Positions 23,587 to 35,462 of a stretch of DNA of 64,000 bases are shown here, piece after piece. Within the stretch, counting starts at the first letter, position 1; every line of letters starts with the position of its first letter. This DNA comes from Chamaecyparis obtusa (lineage: Eukaryota > Streptophyta > Pinopsida > Cupressales > Cupressaceae): contig BSBK01006752.1 of NCBI GenBank assembly GCA_027943335.1, positions 383,001 to 447,000 of the forward strand, written 5' to 3'. A program made the position numbers and the translations under genes. Under the pieces are notes generated by a model. It was not told the origin of the DNA, searched no databases, and saw only the letters and a list, made by a program, of their open reading frames with translations.

Positions 23587-25463
23587 TGTTAGTGTTTGAA
23601 CCTGCAGATTAATCAAATACTCAAATAATCCCAATGGTTGTAACCTAGCAAGTTACAAACTACTAAGGTATTAAGGTTAAGACCTTCTTCACTTTGAGTA
23701 ATATATACTCAGGCGGGTGTACCTCTATCAATTCAACATTCAGCTGAGCTCTGAATTGAGAACTTGCTCCTTCACTGCTTTGTTACTGCCTTCAAAATCC
23801 AACTCAATAAGTTGCTAAAACTCTGAGTATAACCCAAATCATCCTGATACACAACATCATGATATAGATTATAAAAACTGCAACACGATACAATGGCTTA
23901 AGGATATTCATCCTTCTTCCTTTTAGAGTTAAAATCAGGGAAGGGTTAACCTCGTTTATTGCTTCTTCAAAGCACTGAAATACATATTTATGAACTTGTC
24001 ATAATATGACTCAAGTCTGAAAATTATGCATATAAAGTAAAATTTCAATCAATTATATATTGGATGGTAAACCAATGTAAGTGGATCTAAAACCAGTCCC
24101 TTATCCGCTGGGCATCAAAGTCGAACTCTACCTTCACATATATCTATTAAAATGAATACAATGAAACTCAAATAACATGCCTAACATATCATTGTTTCCA
24201 TTCCTACACCTGTCATCAAATCCACATATAGATATTCAATTCCCAGAGACCTCCCCTAAGATTTTACTCTTTCCTTGAAAGATACTTAAGCTCAACCCCT
24301 ACATTCACCTTGTGAAAGATGTATTTAAACTGTCTTACAATTTAAATGCATAAAGAAACTAAAACACTCCACATGTAAAGACAATCAAATGATAGTCACA
24401 GAACTCCAGTGTATTTGTATTAATTGATAAAATGCATTCGTACAATCTTCCTTGATTTCACAGAAAATCAGGTTCTATATTTCAGACCTCTCCTTTACAA
24501 AAATATTTTCCAACCTCGATCATCAATAGGAACTGACTATTTATACTAATCAACCATCCTGGAATCCTCGAAAGGATGCAACAAGCTTCGGATGGCTGAT
24601 AGAAATTTGCGCTAGAAAACAAAAGAAAATACAAACATAAAGATATTAATAAAGACAGCAAGGCGTATTTTCAGTTCTGAACAACTTCCGCAGCTGGCAC
24701 CTTTGTTTGTAGATATTTTCAGAGTAGTTACCAAGTTTGTCATATGAATGATGACTGCCATTACAAGCTAATTTACATCATTCTCTGTTTGAACACGCTC
24801 TCCCTCAAATTCTGGATCAGGTGCCAAGTGCGATCTATTCTTCTTCCTCCTCTGTCAGCTGGATAACCGGTTTCTTCTTCTTCTTTGTGATTAACTTTTC
24901 CCAAGCTGCCACATCATCATCAGATGGCTAGTCGTAACTCTGCAGCTCCTGTAACAAGTTGACTTGCCGTTCCCATGTAGAATCAGTCACATTTTTAACT
25001 TCTGATATAAACTTGATACAGTCACTTTCAACTTTGAATAAACTATCAATTATATTATTAGTTCCTTCCACATCCAAAGCCTTATTATCTTTTAGGAAGG
25101 CATCTTGATTGATGACCAACTGACCCATTGACAACTTCCAATCTTCCAGCTTAACCACATTTCCATTGTCATCATATGCCGGGGGCAAATACTTGCTGTA
25201 ATCTTTATCAAACATGGCTAACTTAGCCTTTATTTGGTTTGACTTTCCTTTGAAAAACTTTGACGCTGCACTTATTAGGCCAATCCTTTCAAATACATCA
25301 GTTACTACTTTTGGGATATCAGGCCTGTGTTCTTGTAAACTGTCAAGCTTATCAAACAATAAATTCCTCCCAGACCAAATACTATATAGTGGCTCCAAGG
25401 TGGCTAAATAGTCATTCACCTTTTGATTGGTCTGATGTAATAGGCTGACTGATTTATGAACTG

Positions 25464-25468
25464 CATCC
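25464..25468. repeat. Target-site duplication CATCC (left)
   Basis: CATCC flanks both ends of the nested element (also 35463-35467). The empty site in the other LTR (about 49373-49382) reads CTGCATCCATCC once through. Confidence 0.95.
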
Positions 25469-26464
25469 TGTATGCACCCTAAAATGGTCGCCTAGACTTT
25501 GGGCCCCATTTATTCAATTTACCAAATATCAATTCCTGAATCAATACTTTACTTGATCAAATCGTAACTATTTGAATCATCTCAATTCTTCCTAAGGTTT
25601 GAATATTTCATTAATTTTATTTAATTAATTAAGAAAAATAAATCCCTTTTAAATAAATAAAATAACATTATTTATTTGAAATAAATATTCCTTAAATGAA
25701 ATAAGGTTATTTAATTAAAATTCATTTTTTAATTAAATGATTTTATTTTATTTCATTAATATTTATCTTTAAATTATATAATTTTATTTTATTTAATTAG
25801 GAGAGATATTATTCTTTTTAATTAAATAAATAAAATATCTTCTCAAATATCTCTTGTGATGAAAAAAAGAAACAAATTGATTAATAAGAGAAATAAAATA
25901 AAAAGAATTCTATTTTCCTACAAACTTGCTAAAAACGTCATTTGTTTCCCCTTTTTCATTTATCCCACATTGCTTCTAGATTTGCATTAAAATCCACAAT
26001 TTGTTATAAAAAGGAGCCCTCTCCTTCTCAACAAGGATCCGGAATTTTCATATCATCATTATGCTGCCAGTTTTCACAGAGCTTTGAAATTCATATAGAT
26101 TTTTATCACTTACATCTTCATTTAAATTAACTTCATATTTACTTTCATAGATTAGGTTCTTGCATTGTTATTTTCTATCATAATCTAGATTTATTTTCAA
26201 GCATTGCATTGCTATCATCTAGATTAGCTTGCATTTTCATTCGCATGCATGAACAAGATTCATGGAGATTAGCGGATTTGCTATTCATCTTTGAATCTCT
26301 CGTTCTGGGTTTGTATTTGCATGGGTAACTGGGTCAATCTGAGGGCCATAATATCAATCCATGCTCTGCTCGGATAGAGAGCTGTGAGTCGGTTTGTGAG
26401 GACTCATTATTGAGTCTCCTTGCATGCAAGGATTCACAGAAGTGTCACACTTTTTGTGCACACA
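25469..26464 (+). repeat. 5' LTR of the nested element
   Basis: 996 bp. It has a TATA box (TATAAAAAG) at 26005-26013, preceded by a very AT-rich stretch at 25600-25920. Transcription probably starts about 30 bp after the TATA box, in the CTCTCCTTCTCAAC tract. Confidence 0.95.
26005..26013 (+). promoter_or_regulatory. TATA box in the nested 5' LTR
   Basis: TATAAAAAG, repeated at 35003-35011 in the 3' LTR. The transcription start is inferred, not seen. Confidence 0.7.
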
Positions 26465-26468
26465 TTTT

Positions 26469-26486
26469 TGGCGCCCACCGTGGGGC
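26469..26486 (+). promoter_or_regulatory. Primer-binding site (tRNA-Lys type) of the nested element
   Basis: TGGCGCCCACCGTGGGGC is an 18-base complement of the 3' end of a plant tRNA-Lys as I recall it (...GCCCCACGGTGGGCG plus CCA). It lies four bases after the LTR end. Confidence 0.88.
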
Positions 26487-29099
26487 AGAAAAGATCAATT
26501 TCTGGCCTCATTCTTGATTGTTTTTCAATTTTAGCATTGGTTCCAGGTCTTGTACGGTCATTTACAGCTTTGAAACCCTATAATATAATAATGGATGGAT
26601 AGTGTGATGAATCTTCTTTCTCATGTTTTTTTTTTGGTCCATTTTTATAAAAAAATGAATAAATTATGATCATTTTGGTGAAAGTGGGTATTTGCAGATT
26701 TGAGATTCTCTGAATACAGTCAGATTGAAACATCAGGTATGGACAAATTATAAAGAATCAGGAACTCTAAAAATATTTTTTAGAAAGATAAATGACTTAG
26801 ATTTTATTTCCTTTTGGTTTGAGTCATTTTTATTTAGATTTGTGAAAGTTATGGGCATTTGAGTGAAAACTGGTTTTTAACAATCTGTATTGGAGTTGCA
26901 GGTAATGATTTATTCTTAGAAAATGATTTATGAATGGGAAAAATAAATGGCTTACATATTTGGAAACTACATTCATTAATAGTTTCTATGAAACTAGTTT
27001 GGTTTCATTTGGATTATTTTTGAGAAAGATATGTGATTCCCTAGGCAGGGTTTGGTGTTTTAAATCTGATTTATGACAGAAAAATTGCAGTCTGAAAAGA
27101 TTATTGGTTGAGAAACCAAATGGAATCATAAGACCTTGTAATTTTTGGAAATGATAGTTCTTGATGTTGGCTAAAAACTTCATTCTTTCCAGAAATTTTA
27201 ATATTGTGATTTTATGGGTCGAATAAATCAATCTTTAAAGACTGTCTTGAAGACAACAATGTTAAATCAAACTCCTAACAATTGATTTTCATATCTAACC
27301 ATCTTAGGGTTTTTTTTTCGGATGTGTGCTAAATTCTGGATTGTATATCTTTGGACCTAAGGTGAGTTACTACAATCTCTATAACACTTGGTTTGGGATT
27401 AAAAATGAACCTCTCATGTGTTTGGCTTGAGTGTTACACGCTTTCATAGAACACATTTTCTTTTATGCTCTTAATGGAAAATAAACAAACATAGATTTGC
27501 TTTCATAGAAGTTTGTGTTTAAGTGCATGCGTGTCTTTTAAACATTAAGTAATTCTTGGTTTCAAATATCAAAACAGTCTTATTGATTAGCAGTCTTAGA
27601 TTACTTGTGATTGATCTAGATTGCTATTTTGGGTTATTGGACTCGCTAATCCGCCGGCCCCTCATTTCCGCCCTGTGGTTGCAATCTCAGCACCACATTA
27701 AAGGGGAGGGGTCTATAGGAAATAAGCGTTAATTGTTCCACTAGGAAACCCTTCTGTGCTTTCTGGAACTCACTTGTTTTCTAGGTTGTGGACTCGTTTG
27801 TAGCTTGTGTGAGGTGTTAAGTGTTCCACCTTGTGGACTCACCTCATCTTTGCTCTAAGCGTTAAGTGTTCCACCTTTAGTGCTTTTCAATACTTTTTGA
27901 TAGAGAATTACTTACTTTTTCATTTTTAGAAGGCCTGCTTGGGGATTTCATCACCTCAAGGGACGACCTTAACTCCCGTGTTCCGGCGGAGTATAAATAT
28001 CGGGAGGTGAATCCAAAGACACCTCTCTTGGGAATGAGTTAGATTTCACTCTTGGCTAAGCCTCAAAGAACTTTATACCTTTGAGAAGTGAAGGTGGAGA
28101 TTTGGGTTACCGTCTCCCCCCGGCTGTGTGATTTTTGATTCTTCTCATCTACGGATTTGTGCCTCACGTACCTTGTGTATATCGAGGACACCCTTTAGAA
28201 AATCCATGTATATCCTTCTAGATAGCTTGCTAGGATGTTGTTGTGTTCTATGTGCCTGCTAAAACATTTTCAAGAACATACACAAGTAGAATCTATAAGG
28301 AGTAGCATACTAAGTCACTTGATTGTTCGTGTGCAAGGTTGCTTTGCCCCTTGTTCATTGTTTGAAGATAATTGCTTTCTTGAACTCCTTGATTGCTGTC
28401 TTATGTGCCTGATCAATGATAAAAATCTATTGATGTACTTGATCTTTTAAAACGAACACAAAACTTGAGTTCCTGAGTTGAAGCACCAACTTTTTTTATA
28501 GCTTGCTCGATCTTCTACCCTGTTGTCACCTTGGGAATAATTGTCAAGTTAGAGGACTATTCTTGTTGAGAAAGAACATCTCTATAATTGTTAGCTACAT
28601 TCTTGGAGAATTTTAGTGCTCTTTTGTCCAAACCATTTCCATCAAATTAAATTTCAATTATATTTTGGCCTAGTCCAACCTCCTGATTCAAAAGTGCAAG
28701 GGTAGTCACCCTTTGATTTGAGGCACCTCTTTGACAGTGTTGGTAACGCCTTTCACAATTTCTATCTTACCATCTCTCTTTGGACATTAGAGAACTTTGA
28801 TTATCCTAATTTGGTGTTGACATTTTGTGAGGCCATTTTATCACCAAGCGTCTTCAATTCTCAGTCTTCCTTGGTCAGTCTAGGTCAGATCTTAGGTGCT
28901 GTCATGTTGCTCAACATCCACATGAATGTTAATGGTATCAATTACACAAGATGACTCTTGGTCTTCTTCTTTCTTCCATTCTTCCCATGTTTTTCTTCTA
29001 AAGTCTTCTATACCCATGGGAAATTCTTCACTTCTTCTTGATTCTTTTCCTCTCACTATCTAGTCTATTTTCTTCTATTTCATCTCTTCTGTCGCTTCC
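26487..29099 (+). other. Long leader of the nested element, no gene seen
   Basis: Short ORFs only. Several direct phrases recur at 27770-27880 (AAGTGTTCCACCTT, TGTGGACTCACC), suggesting small local duplications. It may act as a structured or packaging leader. Confidence 0.6.
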
Positions 29100-31688
29100 A
29101 TGCTTGATTCTTCTTCTTCTAGAGCCATGAATTACAAATATCTTGATATGGAACCTCTTTTGAACATGGATGATCTTGAACTCATTTCTCAATTCGAAGA
29201 GTTTTGTTCCTCTAATAGTTGTTCTAAATATGGAAAAGGTGATAAACTTAAGATAAAAATAGAAAAAAGATTGAAGGAATCAGACACCTTTGCTAGAATT
29301 ATCAACATGATCCTATCATGACCTCCTTCTTCCAAAAGTCTTTCATCTTCTAAATCTTCCAAGTCATACCATGATTCTTCTAAACATTCTTCATATTCTA
29401 AGTCTTCTCATCATTCTTCATCTCCCAAATCTTATCATGACTATTCTAAACATTATTCAAATTCCTCATTATCTAAGTCTTCTTCTTCCACTAGGTCTTC
29501 ACCTTCCTCTTCTTCACGATCTCGTTCCTCTTCTACTTCTCCCAAGAGTCTTACTTCTCTTCACGAGACATACCATAATGAGAAACGGGATAATACTTGT
29601 GATACCTCTTCCATGAAGAGCACCACACCCACATATGATGACTATGATGACTATTATGATGGCTATGATGATGAACCCTATAATGATACCTATGAAACCC
29701 CTATTCCTAAGAGTCCTCCTAGTCATGTCCTTGTGCTTACTGGAAATGGGTCATCATATTGGAAAGATTGTGATGGTGATCCATATGATTATGATTTTGA
29801 AAGAGACTTTGATGATTTCTGTGAACAATACCTTGATGATGATCCATCTATTACTGCTGAGGAGTATAAAATGCACCGTGCTGATTTGAAACATAAATCT
29901 TATAAGAATGTCTCCTCTAAAAATTCTCTTTCTGAAAATAAAGAAAAAACTCTCAAGCAAGATCATATTAATGTCAAACCTTTGTCTTGTGATGGTTCAA
30001 TTCCATCCCCTAATTCTTACAATATCCCTACATCTCCTAAAGTCACCCAGTCTTCCAAATCTTTCACAAATCCTTCATCCAATTCAAATTCTAATGCTTT
30101 CCATGCGGTTCCCTATAGTTATCCTCAAGGGCCACCTCTTAAAGATACTCAAGCTAACCTTCATTTGGCTGCAAATACTTCCAATAATGCTAACTCTAAA
30201 GAGCCTAAGTCTTTATGCACTATAATGCCTACTTCAGCTAATCCTTCACCATCTCTGCCAAAGTCTTCCATACAACTCCAACCTGCTTCCTTGTCTTTAG
30301 AAGTGGTTTCATGTCAAGAGAACTCTAAAACTGATACAGAAAAGAATATAAAGAAAGATAAAGATCAAGAACCCTCCATGTCATCCACTCCTTTTCATGA
30401 TGTTCTCTATCCACGTCATGGTTCTTTTGATCCTTTACATCCTTTCTCATTTATTCCACCATGTCTTAAGTCTTCTTCGAAGCAAGATCAAGCTACTACC
30501 CACACCGTTGAGCTTATTGATAATGAAAATAACCTTACCACGCTTGTACTTTCCAAAGATGATACTTCCATTAAGGTTATTAAAAATGGTGTTGTTTCTT
30601 TCGATGTTAAGCCTATTCAAGAGACAAATTCTGCACTTGTGCTATCCAAAGATCCTTGTCAAGATCAAAGTCTTCCATCTTCTTATTCTACCACTCCATG
30701 TTCACTTCTGCTTTCTACTCTTCCTAAGTCTTTGCAAGTTTTGAATGATCCTATCAAACAAAATGCTCTTATTCAAGATGTTCAGGATCCTATTGAAAAT
30801 TATAATGCTCACTCTGAAGATGTTGATATCCTTGGTTGTCATATAGATGCTGATGAACTTATTGATTATCCTTTTGCATCTTCCACTTCCATCCTTGGAC
30901 CTCTTCCACCACTACTAAGGACTTCACGTCTTCCTTCCATATTGGGTCCTTATGTCCCTTCATTTTCCCCTCCTAACTCTCCTAATTCGTCATCTATCTT
31001 GGGTCCTTATGTCCCTCCATCTCCTATCTTTCCTCAAGATCAACATAGATGCATAGCTTTGAATCCTTTTCATCCATCCACCCATCTACACCAGTCATAT
31101 TATCCTTCTTCTTCCACATGTCCCAAGTCTTTTGGAAGTAACTTGAATGTTCAATATAAGAAAAAGAAACAATACAAGAATCCATCAAAGAAAGAAGATC
31201 ACCATGTCTCCTCTAATCGACATGGGGGCATAAAGTCAAAAGAGATATCTAAGAAGAAAACTACAAGACAAGTATGGGTTCCAAAATCCATCATTCAAGA
31301 TATTCTCTCTAAGTCATCAAAAGGAAATAAAAAGCCTAAGGCTATATGGATTCCAAAATCTCTCTTGAAAGAGTCTAATGTTGAACAAAAATTAAAGTTG
31401 ACATTCAAGTTTCCAAAGGCTTCCACTCCATCTTCTTCCAAAAACATTCTTTCATTCCATGCACCTAAACCGCAACCTCTGCTAAACATTCATCATATTC
31501 CTTCACGTATTCCTTCATTCAAGTTTCCTCCATCCTCTCACCACCCTCCAAGGTGTGCGTCGATGTTGATCTTGCCTTCCTTTCCATCTACTCTTTCACA
31601 ATCCTTCCATTCATTATTCTCTCACCTTCTATCATTTTTCCTCATTTGCATATTCCTCCTATCTTCCAACTCCACTCGCTTTACATAA
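29100..31688 (+). pseudogene. Ser/Pro-rich ORF of the nested non-autonomous element, one in-frame stop
   Basis: A single frame runs from ATG 29100 to the stop at 31688, broken only by TGA at 29319-29321; downstream alone it gives 691 codons from 29613. The N-terminal 70 residues are compact, with an acidic/hydrophobic stretch (LDMEPLLNMDDLELISQFEE). Then come a Ser-rich tract, an Asp/Tyr-rich tract (TYDDYDDYYDGYDDE), a long Ser/Pro/Lys region with repeated ILGPYVPS phrases, and a basic C-terminal third with two related PKSIIQDILSK / PKSLLKES segments. No zinc knuckle, protease or polymerase motif is present. It may be a diverged gag-like or accessory protein. The function is unknown. Confidence 0.6.
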
Positions 31689-31883
31689 AACTGTATCCTC
31701 CATTTTTCTCTTCCATCTTCCTTTCCCTATCAGCATCTTTGAGCATATAATTTTGAATCCTTGGCATATCATGGTTTATCCTTTCAAGGAGCATTATCTA
31801 AAAGCTTTCCTTCTTCCAAAAATTATAAAATTCAAAAAAAATAGAAAAAAGAGAAAAAAATGAAAAATTTGAAAATGCGCCTT

Positions 31884-32012
31884 GGTGAAAACCTGGAAAC
31901 AGGTGCCTTGGTAGCCAAAGTAAAGAGAAATAAATTCATCCTATGGTGAAAACCACTCCCTTGTGGCACCTTGGATAAGTACCATGATGAAAACCTGGCA
32001 ATCAGGCATCAT
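31884..32012 (+). ncRNA. Covarying RNA hairpin repeats, cluster 1 (three copies)
   Basis: Copy a (31884-31907): GGTG-AAAA-CCTG-GAAA-CAGG-TGCC. Copy b (31945-31970): GGTG-AAAA-CCAC-loop-GTGG-CACC. Copy c (31984-32012): ATGATG-AAAA-CCTG-loop-CAGG-CATCAT. The AAAA bulge is constant, while both the outer and inner stems change by compensatory pairs. This is a predicted RNA element; no transcript evidence is available. Confidence 0.55.
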
Positions 32013-32703
32013 GCGTAGTTCTTCTACATATCTCATCCATTCCATCTTCTCTCTTTGATCTTGACAAGGTTGATCTATACACGTACATTTGGCTATCTCG
32101 AGAGCGGTCTTATGATGATCCTGCTTTCATTTCTTTCATGTCTAGCCTTCATACCTATTTTCCTCCATTCATTCTAGCCTTTCACTATCCTTTCCCCCTT
32201 TGGTCTTGATCTAAAAAAAAAGAAAAAAGAGAGTAAAACACGATGCTATGAAGCCTCTTGACATGTCTACTCCTTTGGACTGCATATGTTCCTTCTTTCG
32301 CATTATGCCTTTCTGACTTATCCTATGCTGACCTTTCATTGCTTGTCCAAATGTGCTTTCATGACAATTTTTCCCTAGCTTGGGTACTCTTGAGGAGTTT
32401 TTTCTTTGAGGATTTCTTCCCTTCATCCTCCTTCATTCTTTTGTCTCCATCTCTTCCACCAACTTGCTAATCCCTTTTTTCCTCCACCTTGCTAGACATT
32501 GGGACTACACAATGCGATCTTGCTTGGGAGTGTGATGCCTGTTCTATTTGGGGGCATCCTTTGTATATAATTATTGATCTTGAAAAAATCCAAAAAATTG
32601 ATATATTTTCTAAAAAATTCCAAAAAAATTCATATATGATGTTGAAAAAATACAAAAAAATCAAAAAAATTTATAAAAAAATAAAAATTAGAAAAAGTGC
32701 CTT

Positions 32704-32827
32704 GGTGAAAACCTGGAAACAGGCACCTTGGTAGCAAAAATACAAAAAAATTATAAACAGTCTTGAAAAAAAATAAAAAATAAAAAATTCTTCCAAGTGG
32801 TGAAAACCTGGAAACAGGCACTACTTG
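32704..32827 (+). ncRNA. Covarying RNA hairpin repeats, cluster 2 (two copies)
   Basis: Copy d (32704-32727): GGTG-AAAA-CCTG-GAAA-CAGG-CACC. Copy e (32794-32827): CAAGTGGTG-AAAA-CCTG-GAAA-CAGG-CACTACTTG, a nine-pair outer stem with one G-T wobble. Same layout as cluster 1. Confidence 0.55.
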
Positions 32828-34453
32828 AGGCCTTCGCACCCCTATTTCTTAACATGCGTCCTTGACACTTAGCCTTTCTCCATCATGCCTCATCCTTGTT
32901 GCCTTGATTTGGAATTGGTCTTTGTCTTTGTCTAGGGGGCATCACTGTGTTATCTTTGGTCTCTTGGATATGCTTGTCTTTAGGACACCTCGCAAAGGGT
33001 GTTTTTCAACACCACCCCAACTGTGTTTTTCAACACAACTCCTGACATCGAGTGTTTTTCAACGCTTATCAGTTTGGTCTTATCCAGTTTGGTCATGTGA
33101 TCTTACCAGCTAGCAAGCATTCGATCCTTATCCTCGGAACTCAGTATCAGTTTACACACTTAAATTTTTAAATGCAACACTTAATGCTTGAGATATGTCA
33201 TGAAATTTTCTTTGTGTGCTGACTGTTATTGATTTTCGTTGAGTGCCTTTGTCTAATAAGTCTCTCCATGATGCATAGCTAGAGGACTTGGGGCATGGGG
33301 CACATTTTTATTTGCTTTCTACTTGTGGGTGTGTTCTTGACTATCTTGAGTGTCTCTTGTTGTCTCCTTGACACACTTCGGAGATTTAAGGCATCATCCT
33401 TGACTATTTTTGCACAACCGTTCTCATGGTCATCCCGACATTTATGCTTTCATGCGAGCATGGTTTTGCTACATTAAATTGGGTAAGCTAACATTGTAGT
33501 CATCTTGACCTTTATGTCTTTGATGCTCATGTTAGAATCTTTCCACATTCCTGATCTAAATCACATTCATATCTTCATAGTTGCGTTTGTGACTAGTGTT
33601 GATTGTGTGATCGTCCGATGTCTGGTAATAATGGCCCTATGATGAAAATAAGTTCTTTTACATTCTCTAATGAATGATGAACACAACCAAACCTATGTTA
33701 CCCTATTGCAAGTACACCTTTGCATTTTCATATAGCTTGCATTATTTAGGCTTCATGTTAAATTTGCAATTTTAGGCTGCATTATGAGTTTGAGAGGGTT
33801 TCCTTCATCTTTCTTGTGGACTTTCCGTCAACTATGATCACATTCTTCATTTCCTTATCTTCTTTCGTGATCTCAATCGAAATTCCCAATCTTAAACAGT
33901 TGATTGATTTTGATGCATCCTCTTTCTCAAGGCAATTTCTCTTTCTTTTCTCTATTTCTTTCCATTTCTTCCAAACTTCTATCTTCCATTCGCCTTCACC
34001 CCACTTCTTGTCTTCTAATTCAACCTATGGGCATAATTTTCTTGCTGATCTACCTTGGTTCTGTGATTCTTATATTTTTCATTTTACATCAAGAACCTTA
34101 TCTTTAGTTCGATTTGATCAAATTTATCAATTTGCTGTTTCTCCTCTATCTCATTTCGATTTCGATCACGAGGGGGCAATACCTACCAAACTTCAATGCT
34201 TGATTCAGCTTTATCAAATTTATCAATTGCTTCTCTTGGGGCAACCTTGGTTGAGATTCTTATCTCTTATTTGAGACTTGACAATTACCTATTCACAGGT
34301 GTTGGCCTTGTCTTTTTCAATCTTCCTATCTATGTCCTGATGTGTTCCCATCCGTTGAACACACATCTGGGTTGTTTTGTGATCCCAAATCAATCTCACA
34401 CTTCAATTCCATTCTTTGACTGCATGTGATCCCAAGTCAACCTCACATTAGTC

Positions 34454-34466
34454 AAAGAGGGGCAAA
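34454..34466 (+). promoter_or_regulatory. Polypurine tract of the nested element
   Basis: AAAGAGGGGCAAA directly precedes the 3' LTR start TGTATGC at 34467. Confidence 0.88.
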
Positions 34467-35462
34467 TGTATGCACCCTAAAATGGTCGCCTAGACTTTGG
34501 GCCCCATTTATTCAATTTACCAAATATCAATTCCTAAATCAATACTTTACTTGATCAAATCGTAACTATTTGAATCATCTCAATTCTTCCTAAGGTTTGA
34601 ATATTTCATTAATTTTATTTAATTAATTAAGAAAAATAAATCCCTTTTAAATAAATAAAATAACATTATTTATTTGAAATAAATATTCCTTAAATGAAAT
34701 AAGGTTATTTAATTAAAATTCATTTTTTAATTAAATGATTTTATTTTATTCCATTAATATTTATCTTTAAATTATATAATTTTATTTTATTTAATTAGGA
34801 GAGATATTATTCTTTTTAATTAAATAAATAAAATATCTTCTCAAATATCTCTTGTGATGAAAAAAAGAAACAAATTGATTAATAAGAGAAATAAAATAAA
34901 AAGAATTCTATTTTCCTACAAACTTGCTAAAAACGTCATTTGTTTCCCCTTTTTCATTTATCCCACATTGCTTCTAGATTTGCATTAAAATCCACAATTT
35001 GTTATAAAAAGGAGCCCTCTCCTTCTCAACAAGGATCCGGAATTTTCATATCATCATTATGCTGCCAGTTTTCACAGAGCTTTGAAATTCATATAGATTT
35101 TTATCACTTACATCTTCATTTAAATTAACTTCATATTTACTTTCATAGATTAGGTTCTTGCATTGTTATTTTCTATCATAATCTAGATTTATTTTCAAGC
35201 ATTGCATTGCTATCATCTAGATTAGCTTGCATTTTCATTCGCATGCATGAACAAGATTCATGGAGATTAGCGGATTTGCTATTCATCTTTGAATCTCTCA
35301 TTCCAGGTTTGTATTTGCATGGGTAACTGGGTCAATCTGAGGGCCATAATATCAATCCATGCTCTGCTCGGATAGAGAGTTGTGAGTCGGTTTGCGAGGA
35401 CTCATTATTGAGTCTCCTTGCATGCAAGGATTCACAGAAGTGTCACACTTTTTGTGCACACA
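34467..35462 (+). repeat. 3' LTR of the nested element
   Basis: 996 bp, about seven differences from 25469-26464 by eye. It is followed by the duplication CATCC at 35463-35467. Confidence 0.95.

Larger units (their letters stand above)
31689..34466 (+). other. 3' non-coding region of the nested element with repeated hairpins
   Basis: A-rich stretches (31800-31880, 32580-32700, 32740-32790) alternate with five copies of a GGTGAAAACCTGGAAACAGG-like hairpin. From 32830 to 34466 only short ORFs appear. The polypurine tract at 34454-34466 closes it. Confidence 0.6.
25469..35462 (+). mobile_element. Non-autonomous LTR element (LARD-like), 9,994 bp, nested in the Tat 3' LTR
   Basis: Two 996-bp LTRs (25469-26464 and 34467-35462), starting TGTATGCACC and ending GTGCACACA, differ at about seven positions by eye (0.7%). 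A perfect tRNA-Lys-type primer site lies 4 bp after the 5' LTR, and the polypurine tract AAAGAGGGGCAAA abuts the 3' LTR. The duplication is CATCC. The 8-kb interior has no protease, reverse transcriptase or integrase; it has one large Ser/Pro-rich ORF and long non-coding flanks. It is younger than its host LTR, and its enzymes must come from an autonomous partner. Confidence 0.95.

Noticed and set aside
26469..26486. tRNA-like sequences at the primer sites as tRNA genes
   Set aside because: Only the 12-18 bases complementary to tRNA 3' ends are present; there is no cloverleaf.
28235..28954. Small ORFs of 71-78 codons in the nested element's leader
   Set aside because: Short, no similarity between them, no motifs; expected by chance.
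31889..32820. The recurring GAAAACCTGGAAACAGG phrase as a plain tandem duplication
   Set aside because: The copies are dispersed, differ in their stems in a pairing-preserving way and have unlike flanks, so I reported structured hairpins instead.
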